In this document: piece after piece, positions 15,688 to 21,492 of the stretch
How the letters are laid out: each line of letters opens with the position of its first letter
Numbering within the stretch: the first letter of the stretch is position 1
NCBI GenBank assembly: GCA_041686095.1
Contig: JAWLEN010000037.1
Coordinates: 1-21,492 of the forward strand
Source of the DNA: WJMT01 sp041686095
Lineage (GTDB): Bacteria > Acidobacteriota > Aminicenantia > Aminicenantales > Aminicenantaceae
Length of the DNA stretch: 21,492 bases
Reading direction: 5' to 3'
Made by a program: the position numbers and the translations under genes
Notes under the pieces: generated by a model
Database searches by the model: none
The model's input: only the letters and a program-made list of their open reading frames with translations
Told to the model about the DNA's origin: nothing

Positions 15688-16875
15688 TTATTTTGCCTCC
15701 TCAGTCACTTTTTCTTCACATTCATTTGGAGTTTCCACCTCGCAGAATTCATCTTCTTTGAAGTCCTGCAGAGGCAAGGGATCCTCCCTGTTCAATCCAG
15801 GGACATAATTAAATTCTTTTTGAGTTTGATCTCCGACCATACTGAAAAGTCGACCCACTGGAATGGATACAGGGCAAGCGTCTTCACAGGCACCGCAAGA
15901 AACACAGGAGAGAACCATATGTGACATTCGCCCTATATGAAAGAGCATGGTATTGAGAGGAAATCTCAAGGCTCCCTTTTCTTTGGTTTTTTGAATATAT
16001 GTTTCGGGTTTGAAGTTGATCGTCTGTGAGTCAAAGTAGCACTGCTGGCAGTAGCAAATAGGACAAGCATTCATGCAGTTATGGCAGTTGATGCATTTAT
16101 TCAGTTCATTAAAGAAACCATCTGTTTTTTTTGTTTTTTCCTGCCATTCCTTGAGGAATGCGTCTCTTTTTTTGGTTTTTTCTTTGACCAGTTTCTCTTT
16201 TTTTGACTCCCATTCCTTAAGAGAATCATTGGGTTCAAAACCAAGTTTCTCCAATAAGTCATTTCCAATGGAAGAATTGGGAATCAGAGTGACCTTATTA
16301 TTCTCTCCGACCAGTCCTATATGCAAATCAGAAGCAGTCCCATCCATCAGGCTGAATCGATGACAATTCTGACAGGCAGGCCTTAGAGATTCGCTGATTT
16401 CCCATTTTTCTGAAATCTTTTTAAAAGATTCCCCAATTTTTTTAGGATCGTTCATATAATCTGTGAGGGGCATGGCACCAGGACAGTCGATGCTGATAAG
16501 GGTTACAAGATTCAGGTCTATTTGGTGCAGCTTGAAAAGTTCAACCGCGGCCCGAATTTCACACGGCTTCATCAAAGCCGCTATTTTCAGGTCAAGCTCT
16601 CCGTTTTTTGAAAAGCTTGATAAAGCCCTGCCTCCTTGGACGGTCATGACAGGGGGAAGTGGATCAGCTATATCAAACAGAGATTCATCCTGAAGTAGAA
16701 TCCATGAATAAGCATCTGTATTGGGAACTTTAGCAGGAATCAATAGGGCATCAAAAATATTATCTGCCAAGGCCTTTTTAAAAATATTGAGGACTTCTTC
16801 TCTAATTCCTTTCTCAGCAGGCAGTATTTTTCCTTTTTTAGGATTGGTTTTTGTTTCTTTTTGATTATTATTCAT
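15688..16875 (-). CDS. FdhB/FrhB-like iron-sulfur oxidoreductase subunit (copy 1)
   Basis: A 395-residue paralogue of the next gene downstream, with the same order of motifs: ALMKPCEIRAAVELF (Cys105), SIDCPGA (Cys131), ACQNCH (Cys168, Cys171), the seven-cysteine string CINCHNCMNACPICYCQQC (Cys261-Cys279) and CVSCGACEDACPVSIP (Cys324-Cys334). It differs by a longer N-terminal tail and a longer charged linker (about 215-255) built of repeated K/E heptads, and by a C-terminal tail with two extra cysteines (Cys378, Cys386). Conservation of every cluster ligand in both copies indicates both are active. AAGGAG lies nine bases before the ATG. The tandem pair probably forms a heterodimer or serves two alternative donors; the ligand of the flavin-type domain (NAD, F420 or other) is not readable. 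Confidence 0.82.
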   Translation of the reverse strand: MNNNQKETKTNPKKGKILPAEKGIREEVLNIFKKALADNIFDALLIPAKVPNTDAYSWILLQDESLFDIADPLPPVMTVQGGRALSSFSKNGELDLKIAALMKPCEIRAAVELFKLHQIDLNLVTLISIDCPGAMPLTDYMNDPKKIGESFKKISEKWEISESLRPACQNCHRFSLMDGTASDLHIGLVGENNKVTLIPNSSIGNDLLEKLGFEPNDSLKEWESKKEKLVKEKTKKRDAFLKEWQEKTKKTDGFFNELNKCINCHNCMNACPICYCQQCYFDSQTINFKPETYIQKTKEKGALRFPLNTMLFHIGRMSHMVLSCVSCGACEDACPVSIPVGRLFSMVGDQTQKEFNYVPGLNREDPLPLQDFKEDEFCEVETPNECEEKVTEEAK

Positions 16876-16903
16876 TCATTTCTCCTTATGATATTCAGCT
16901 GTT

Positions 16904-18595
16904 TTAACGCAGTGCTTCCATCACTTCTTGATAGAGTTGGTAATAAGTAAAGTGTTTGGAACGAATGGCTCCTGAAGGACAGCTTCCAACGCAGCTTCCA
17001 CATCCTCTACAGATCGCTTCATTGACTACGGAAACACCTTTAAATGGATCATAACTAATGGCTCCGTAGAAGCACACAGAAAGGCAGGTCTGACAACCTG
17101 TGCAAAGGTCTTCTTTGATCTCTGAAACTTTAACTTCTGGTTTTACTTTTCTTCCTGGAATCAAGCTGGAGAGTATTTTTCCTGAGGTGGCGTGTGATTG
17201 AGTCATAGACTCAGGTATGTTTCTTGGGCCAAGGGCGCAGCCTGTTATGTAAACTCCTTCCATAGGAGTCGCCACTGGATCAAGCATTTCATGCAGTTCT
17301 TTAAAGAAACCAGATTTATCAAGAGGGAGATTCATTAGTTCAGCCAATTCCGAAGTATCTTTAGACGGAATCATAGCCGGGGCGATCACAACCATATCAA
17401 CTGAAAGTTTATCTGTCTTATCATTGTTTTTATATTCCACTTCAATTTTATCTCCGGATTTTTTTGTTTTCACGATCTCATCCATTCTGATAAATTCAAC
17501 GCCCTTTTCTTTAGCTTGGTCAAAGTAAGATTGGTCTTGTTTATGAGGTAAACATAAGTCCATATAAAGCTCTTTAACCTCAACATCCGGGAGATTATCT
17601 TTAAGGTAGTGAGCAAATTTTAAGTTATACAAACAGCAGACTTTGGAACAATAGCCTTTTTCTTTTCTCCCCGCACAGTGAACAAGCGCTACTGATTTAG
17701 GTTTTTTGCCATTTTTTAACTCTATTTTTTCAGAATTGATCATATCTTCAAATTCCAAAGCGCTCACAATATTTTCGTTTTCTCCATACCCATATGCAGG
17801 ATTTTCTTTTAAATCGTACAGATCGAAACCAGTAGCCACAACCACGGCTCCTGCTTTGATTTCTTCCACTTTTCCTTCCTCATTTTCCTGATTGCTTTGA
17901 ATAACCGCTTCGAAATTGCCTAGAAAACCTCGAACTTCTTTCACTTCACTGGATGTATAAATATTTATATTTTCATTGTTTTTTGCTTGTTCGATTTTTT
18001 CTTTGACTAATTTTATTTTTGAGCCTTGATGAGGAAGAATCTGAGATAATTTTCCAGCCATTCCCCCTAAAGAATCTGTTTTTTCAACTAAATGGACTTT
18101 TCTATTGGGACCGGCTAAAGAAAGACTGGCTTCAATTCCAGAAATGCCTCCTCCAATAACCAAAACATCTACCTTTATTTCTAGTTCCTTTTTTTCAAGT
18201 GGATCATGATACATGACTCTGTGGATTCCGGCTTTAATGTATTTAAGGGCTTTGGATGTGGCTTCTTCTTTATCTGGAATCATCCAGGCACATTGTTCCC
18301 GAATATTAACCAGTTGGAATAGATAAGGATTCATGCCAGCTTCTTCGCAGACTTTCATAAATGTATTCTCATGATCTTTGGGAGAACAGGCGGCAACCAC
18401 TACATGGGATAATTCTTCTTTTTCTATTTCTTCTTTGAGAAATTTTTTTCCGTCATTGGAACATAAGAGAGAATGTTTTTTAACTGTTTTTACTTCATTC
18501 AAAGAAGACAGTTCTTTGACCACCTTGTCAATATCTATTCTTTCTGGAATATTAGGGCCGCATTCACAAACATAAACTCCGATATTTTTATTCAT
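16904..18595 (-). CDS. hdrA: HdrA-like flavoprotein with N-terminal and C-terminal Fe-S domains
   Basis: A 563-residue HdrA-family protein. The N-terminal Fe-S domain (1-130) has YVCECGPNI (Cys10, Cys12), LLCSNDG (Cys45), VVAACSPK (Cys70), Cys83 and REQCAW (Cys102). The FAD domain starts with VLVIGGGISGIEASLSL (144-160) and continues with VVVATGFD. A cysteine-rich segment follows: CAGRKEKGYCSKVCC (Cys307, 316, 320, 321) and DLCLP (Cys348). The C-terminus has two [4Fe-4S] sites, CTGCQTCLSVC (498-508) and CRGCGSCVGSC (529-539). Missing is the ferredoxin-like domain that canonical HdrA inserts in the FAD domain: only about 20 linker residues lie at that place (232-250). The neighbouring 422-residue HdrA has exactly that domain and lacks the termini, so the two look complementary. 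In this family the FAD splits or merges electron pairs. AAGGAT precedes the ATG. Confidence 0.93.
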   Translation of the reverse strand: MNKNIGVYVCECGPNIPERIDIDKVVKELSSLNEVKTVKKHSLLCSNDGKKFLKEEIEKEELSHVVVAACSPKDHENTFMKVCEEAGMNPYLFQLVNIREQCAWMIPDKEEATSKALKYIKAGIHRVMYHDPLEKKELEIKVDVLVIGGGISGIEASLSLAGPNRKVHLVEKTDSLGGMAGKLSQILPHQGSKIKLVKEKIEQAKNNENINIYTSSEVKEVRGFLGNFEAVIQSNQENEEGKVEEIKAGAVVVATGFDLYDLKENPAYGYGENENIVSALEFEDMINSEKIELKNGKKPKSVALVHCAGRKEKGYCSKVCCLYNLKFAHYLKDNLPDVEVKELYMDLCLPHKQDQSYFDQAKEKGVEFIRMDEIVKTKKSGDKIEVEYKNNDKTDKLSVDMVVIAPAMIPSKDTSELAELMNLPLDKSGFFKELHEMLDPVATPMEGVYITGCALGPRNIPESMTQSHATSGKILSSLIPGRKVKPEVKVSEIKEDLCTGCQTCLSVCFYGAISYDPFKGVSVVNEAICRGCGSCVGSCPSGAIRSKHFTYYQLYQEVMEALR

Positions 18596-18643
18596 TTTTT
18601 AATCCTTGATAATAAATTTCAATTATCTTATTCAGTTTTACTT

Positions 18644-19912
18644 TTACTGCAAAAAGGATAACACTCTCCCAGCTGCTGCTTCAGCTTGGGAAACTGACTC
18701 AGGAATATCTTTAGGGCCTTCAGCACACCCTATGACAAAAATACCTTCTTTTTCTGAATCGATGGGACTCAGATTTTGATCTTGGGTTGAGAAAAATCCC
18801 ATTGAATCTTGGCTTATTCCGAGTATTTTAGCCAGGTTTTCAGTGCCAGCTGATGGGACCATAGCCGGTGAGAGGATAACCATATCAGGTTTGATAGAAT
18901 TCTTTTTTCCGTTGTTGGTATAGCTGATTTCAAGATTTCCGTTTTTCCCTTTGACTTCTATATCTTCGTATCGGGTAAACTCTATTTTATTCTTGAGTCC
19001 ATCATAGAATTTTTGATGAGATTTTCCTGGAATACACAGATCTGTGTGGAATTCATGGATTTTGGCTTCAGGGGCTTTGTCTTTGATAAAGTGAGCGAAT
19101 TTCATTGAATACATACAGCAAACTCCTGAGCAGTAACCTTTTTCTTCTCTTCCCATACAGTGAATGATTCCGGCAGATTTTATGGGTTTGTCTTCTCTTA
19201 AAGTCAACTTTCCTGAAGTGGGCCCATTCTGAGCGTACAGTCTTTCAAATTCCATGGCTGTGTAAACATTGGGGTGTTTTCCGTATCCGAATTCAGGAAG
19301 ACTGCTCACATCAAATTGATCAAATCCTGTGGCCACAATGATAGCTCCTACATCCAGGTTAACGGTTTCATCTTTTTCAGTGAAATCAATAGCATCAAAG
19401 CCGCAGGCTTCTTCACAGGCATTGCAGTCTTTTTTCTTTCCGTTCAGACGAACACAGTTCTCAGGATCGATGGCAGGAGCATTGGGAAGAGCTCCTGGAC
19501 ATGCCACATAGATGGCTTTTTTTTGAGACATTCCTTCTTCAAACTCATTGTCTAGACTTACTGGACAAGGATCATAGCAGGCTCCACATCCGATACAGTT
19601 AATAAGACTGACATATCTGGCTTTTTTTTCTATTTGAACTTTAAATTCACCAAGGGAGCCTTCAGTTTTTTTGACTTCACTCAGCAGGTATAGAGTTATA
19701 TTGTCATGCTGGAGAACTTCCTGTTGTTTTGGAGCGAGCATACAGGTTGCGCATTCCATGTTGGGATAGACTTCCTCAAATTTAATGGTCTGGCCTCCGA
19801 TAAGAGAATCTTTTTCAACCAGGTGCACTTTCAGTCCAGCGTCAGCCAGAACCAGGCTTGCTTCCATCCCAGCAACCCCGGATCCGATAACCAATACATT
19901 TTGATTTTTCAT
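18644..19912 (-). CDS. hdrA: Short HdrA-like flavoprotein with internal ferredoxin insert
   Basis: A 422-residue HdrA-family protein that begins directly with the FAD loop, VLVIGSGVAGMEASLVL (6-22). MECATCMLAPK (Cys54, Cys57) is the conserved HdrA cysteine pair. The inserted ferredoxin domain (about 100-180) carries CIGCGACYDPC (Cys106-Cys116), an NEFEEG block, KKAIYVACPGALP, and Cys153 with CNACEEAC (Cys163-Cys170). The later segment CMGREEKGYCSGVCC (Cys252, 261, 265, 266) and DLCIP (Cys293) matches its neighbour. It lacks the N-terminal Fe-S domain and the C-terminal ferredoxin pair of canonical HdrA. Where many HdrA proteins read PFPQ after the KAIY block, this has ACPG, adding Cys138. It resembles QmoA in length, but with the ferredoxin insert. 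AAAGGAAAAG precedes the ATG. It probably pairs with the 563-residue HdrA. Confidence 0.92.
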   Translation of the reverse strand: MKNQNVLVIGSGVAGMEASLVLADAGLKVHLVEKDSLIGGQTIKFEEVYPNMECATCMLAPKQQEVLQHDNITLYLLSEVKKTEGSLGEFKVQIEKKARYVSLINCIGCGACYDPCPVSLDNEFEEGMSQKKAIYVACPGALPNAPAIDPENCVRLNGKKKDCNACEEACGFDAIDFTEKDETVNLDVGAIIVATGFDQFDVSSLPEFGYGKHPNVYTAMEFERLYAQNGPTSGKLTLREDKPIKSAGIIHCMGREEKGYCSGVCCMYSMKFAHFIKDKAPEAKIHEFHTDLCIPGKSHQKFYDGLKNKIEFTRYEDIEVKGKNGNLEISYTNNGKKNSIKPDMVILSPAMVPSAGTENLAKILGISQDSMGFFSTQDQNLSPIDSEKEGIFVIGCAEGPKDIPESVSQAEAAAGRVLSFLQ

Positions 19913-19927
19913 TTTCTTTTCCTTTTC

Positions 19928-20353
19928 CTATACTTTTGGATTACTTGTTATGGGATTTGGGCCTAATTTAGAGATGTCATCTGCAAATTTGTTCACTACT
20001 TCTGCATAACGTTTTCCTTCAGATGCGGATATCCAAGACAGTTGAATTCGGTCTGGCTCGAGATTTAATACTTCAGTGATCTTTTTGAGTAGAGCAAATC
20101 TCCTTCTGGCATAGTAATTGCCCTGCTCATAATGGCAATCTCCAGGGTGACATCCAGCAACTAACACTCCGTCAGAACCCCAAAGCAGGGAGGACAGCAC
20201 TAAGTTGGAATTCACCCTGCTGGAGCACATGACTCGGATGACGGAGAGAGAAGAATCAACATCAGTTTTACTTGATCCCGCAAGATCAGCGCCAGCATAA
20301 GAACACCAGTTGCATAAAAAACCGACTATATTAGGTTTGAACTTCTTTTCCAT
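19928..20353 (-). CDS. mvhD: MvhD-family iron-sulfur electron-transfer subunit (copy 1)
   Basis: A 141-residue [2Fe-2S] adapter of the MvhD/FlpD family with ligands Cys14, Cys17 (FLCNWCSYAGAD), Cys43 (RVMCSSR), Cys68 and Cys73 (GCHPGDCHY), followed by ARRRFALL and WISASEGKRYAEV. It has the same length and the same cysteine positions as the last gene of the operon. The sequences between motifs have diverged (for example SSKTDVDSSLSV against TSRMKIPPSLKT), so the duplication is not recent. It is placed 15 bases upstream of the short HdrA, the classical MvhD-HdrA pairing, which implies it hands electrons to that HdrA. AGAGGAAAA precedes the ATG. An 80-base gap without recognisable features separates it from TusA. 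Confidence 0.92.
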   Translation of the reverse strand: MEKKFKPNIVGFLCNWCSYAGADLAGSSKTDVDSSLSVIRVMCSSRVNSNLVLSSLLWGSDGVLVAGCHPGDCHYEQGNYYARRRFALLKKITEVLNLEPDRIQLSWISASEGKRYAEVVNKFADDISKLGPNPITSNPKV

Positions 20354-20432
20354 ATTTTTTCCTCTTCAAATTGGTTTTATAAACGATTGTTAATGATGTA
20401 ATTTTTTTGAAAAGATTGAAAAAACTTGGATA

Positions 20433-20657
20433 TTAAAATTGAATTTGAGCGGTATGTTTGCCTTCTGCATCTGTGTTGCAGAACAACAGTGTTTTTCCAG
20501 TCTTTTCTGCCCAGGCTTTGACATCTTTGGGAAAAGATTCGCAGTCAGCCACCACTTCTAAGATATCGCCAGGCTGCATTTGAGGAGCCATAGAGGCGAC
20601 TTTTAGAATAGGTTGCGGGCATTTAAGTCCCATTGCATCGAGAGTTTTTTGTGCCAT
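20433..20657 (-). CDS. tusA: TusA-family sulfur-carrier protein
   Basis: A 74-residue TusA-like (SirA/YedF) protein. GLKCPQPILK (residues 10-19) is the CPxP motif that carries persulfide on Cys13. VVADCESFPKDVKAWAEKTG is the usual following strand-helix, and length and fold order are normal. Unlike E. coli TusA it has two further cysteines (Cys39, Cys60). TusA proteins pass sulfane sulfur between rhodanese, DsrE and target enzymes. Here the DsrE-like gene is immediately upstream (28-base gap) and Hdr-type genes are immediately downstream, so delivery of bound sulfur to a redox complex, rather than tRNA thiolation, is the likelier role. TAGGAGGAA precedes the ATG. The family is certain; the recipient is inferred. 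Confidence 0.93.
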   Translation of the reverse strand: MAQKTLDAMGLKCPQPILKVASMAPQMQPGDILEVVADCESFPKDVKAWAEKTGKTLLFCNTDAEGKHTAQIQF

Positions 20658-20685
20658 TTTTTTCCTCCTATAAATTTGTTATTTT

Positions 20686-21039
20686 TTAGAATGAAAAAGT
20701 CAAAGTGGCGTCTTTGATTTCATTAATAAAGGTCGTTGCACCAATAATTTCAACACCTTCTCTGAAGTCTTCCTTTTTTAAGTCTTTCGCATCTAGAGCC
20801 AGTTCACAAACAAAAATTGTTCCGCCCAAGCCCAACACTCCGTCATATAATTCTTTGAGATCAGGAAGTCCTTTGCCTTCCATCTTCTCTATTACACCTT
20901 TAACCATTGCTGGAGCTCCTCCGGGACAGAAAAATATAACTACATCGTCTCCTGATGCGGCTGCAGATGAGCCTAAAATAAAGGGTGGGAATACATTTCC
21001 CGGTTCTGAACCATTGACTGTAATCGCTACTTTGGCCAT
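20686..21039 (-). CDS. DsrE-family sulfur-transfer protein
   Basis: A 117-residue DsrE/DsrF-like protein. The start AKVAITVNGSEPGNVFPPFI followed by LGSSAAASGDDVVIFF is the conserved first strand and helix, and FFCPGGAPAMVKG contains Cys38. IFVCELALDAKDLKKEDF carries Cys78, the position of the persulfide-accepting cysteine in DsrE proteins, followed by VEIIGATTFINEI, the typical last strand. It is a small soluble or membrane-associated carrier that exchanges sulfane sulfur with TusA, and it precedes TusA as in many sulfur oxidisers and reducers. Family subtype (DsrE2 or a DsrE/YchN-like form) cannot be settled by eye; I do not see the membrane anchor of some DsrE2. AGGAGG is five bases before the ATG. 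It is the first intact gene of the operon. Confidence 0.88.
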   Translation of the reverse strand: MAKVAITVNGSEPGNVFPPFILGSSAAASGDDVVIFFCPGGAPAMVKGVIEKMEGKGLPDLKELYDGVLGLGGTIFVCELALDAKDLKKEDFREGVEIIGATTFINEIKDATLTFSF

Positions 21040-21100
21040 ATAAACCTCCTAAAAAATTTTATGTATTTAGATTTGATTAACCGCAGAGTTAAATTTGCAT

Positions 21101-21268
21101 TCATTTTAGTGTTAGAATGATTTTTTCTATTTTATCTTTTTCTTTTAAAAAATAACATCTTAAATTACCATTTTTACGAAAATCAACAATGCCAGAATAT
21201 TTTAATATATTGAGGCGTGTGGGGTGGGCGAGGGCTTTAAGAATTTGGGCTTGTTTTTCTCTATTCAT
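21101..21268 (-). pseudogene. ArsR-family regulator with internal deletion
   Basis: From the ATG at 21268 the frame reads MNREKQAQILKALAHPTRLN, the unmistakable first helices of an ArsR/SmtB repressor. It then goes straight to ILKYSGIVDFRKNGNLRCYF, the wing of the winged helix, and ends in a C-terminal helix. About 25-35 residues that should lie between, including the recognition helix, are missing, leaving 55 residues instead of about 95-100. The fusion point falls at an Ile-Leu-Lys that occurs in both places in normal family members (RLxILK and HLxxLK), suggesting in-frame deletion between short repeats. The frame is still open, so a dimerising but non-DNA-binding product is conceivable. 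The wing contains one cysteine. I prefer the ATG at 21268 to one at 21340, which adds residues unlike the family and overlaps the promoter. Confidence 0.7.
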
Positions 21269-21290
21269 GTCTTCAAATAAGAAATTTATT

Positions 21291-21340
21291 ATATAAGCAT
21301 ATAAACATAAACTTATATTATATTTGAAAACATTTTTCAA
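21291..21340 (-). promoter_or_regulatory. Promoter with overlapping palindrome upstream of the ArsR remnant
   Basis: On the minus strand TTGAAA (complement of 21335-21340), a 17-base spacer and TATAAG (complement of 21312-21317) form a good sigma70-type promoter. The -10 is one half of an inverted repeat, ATATAAG at 21291-21297 and CTTATAT at 21312-21318, separated by 14 bases. An AT-rich palindrome over the -10 is the usual layout of an ArsR-type operator. It probably drives the ArsR remnant and the DsrE-to-MvhD operon. Confidence 0.5.
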
Positions 21341-21355
21341 TATATTTTTTCAATT

Positions 21356-21414
21356 TGTCAAGGCAACGCATAAATTTCCGGTTTTCAGCAATGCAATAAT
21401 TTCCGGTTTTATCA
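21356..21414. repeat. Tandem repeat at the right edge, candidate insertion-sequence end
   Basis: After TGTCA (21356-21360) two imperfect direct repeats follow: GCAACGCATAAATTTCCGG plus TTTTCA (21363-21387) and GCAATGCAATAATTTCCGG plus TTTTATCA (21388-21414). A CAACGCAATAA-like motif recurs inverted at about 21461-21471. A TGT start and several repeated blocks with TTTCCGGTTTT are the style of IS21-type termini. No transposase is visible before the window ends, so this is a suggestion. Confidence 0.35.
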
Positions 21415-21492
21415 TTGTTAAACTTTCTCCAGATAACAGTTATGATGGAGAGATTTTGCTTATTGCGTTGATAAAAAATATAATAAAGACAA

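Noticed and set aside
14574..16875. HdrB-type CCG domains in the two Fe-S proteins
   Set aside because: The CX30-40CCGX30-40CXXC pattern is absent; the cysteine spacing fits the FrhB/FdhB-like group with ferredoxin motifs.
14612..19555. Several plus-strand open frames of 60-120 codons opposite the Hdr operon
   Set aside because: They are antisense to genes with clear cluster ligands, lack Shine-Dalgarno sequences and show no recognisable family features.
21363..21414. CRISPR array at the right edge
   Set aside because: Only two imperfect units are present and they are directly adjacent without spacers of constant length; no Cas gene is visible.

Overview
The window is bacterial chromosome: compact genes with good Shine-Dalgarno sequences, moderately AT-rich by eye, and no phage or plasmid backbone. 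The gene content points to an anaerobic or microaerophilic heterotroph with flavin/iron-sulfur electron chemistry. It includes HdrA, MvhD and FdhB-type proteins, secreted S9 peptidase and sortilin-like BNR proteins, and decayed MacB/FtsX-type permease sequence. This mix is common in Acidobacteriota-type lineages such as Aminicenantes, but that placement is inference and low confidence.

Layout. (1) 1-2494: a secreted glutamyl-endopeptidase-like S9 peptidase behind a plausible promoter. (2) 2495-2767: a repeat-rich gap holding a palindromic MITE-like element and a separate strongly folded GC-richer element. (3) 2768-4310, minus strand: a SAM methyltransferase and a sulfotransferase. (4) 4541-7547, plus strand: a vSGLT-like Na+ symporter and a class III aminotransferase, followed by a 26-codon ORF that may be the stump of a third operon gene. 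(5) 7643-12025, minus strand: a YkvI-like membrane protein and a large secreted sortilin/BNR protein, separated by a small heptamer repeat. (6) 12180-13445, plus strand: a Cys/Met-metabolism PLP enzyme, divergent from the sortilin gene. (7) 13447-13948: a rotted fragment of a MacB/FtsX ABC permease, then a one-domain GDT1/UPF0016 transporter. (8) 14118-21268, minus strand: the centrepiece.

The centrepiece reads, in transcription order: ArsR remnant, DsrE-like, TusA, MvhD, HdrA (422 aa), HdrA (563 aa), FdhB-like (395 aa), FdhB-like (370 aa), MvhD. Every redox component is present twice. The two HdrA proteins have complementary halves of the canonical HdrA domain set. Two sulfur-carrier proteins lead the cluster, yet there is no HdrB/HdrC, DsrAB, hydrogenase or formate dehydrogenase catalytic subunit in the window. 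The simplest reading is a soluble flavin-based electron-transfer complex linked to protein-bound persulfide. Its controlling gene is an ArsR-type regulator that has lost its recognition-helix region, although a promoter with an overlapping palindrome still lies upstream. The right edge (about 21356 onward) carries tandem repeats that resemble the end of an insertion sequence.
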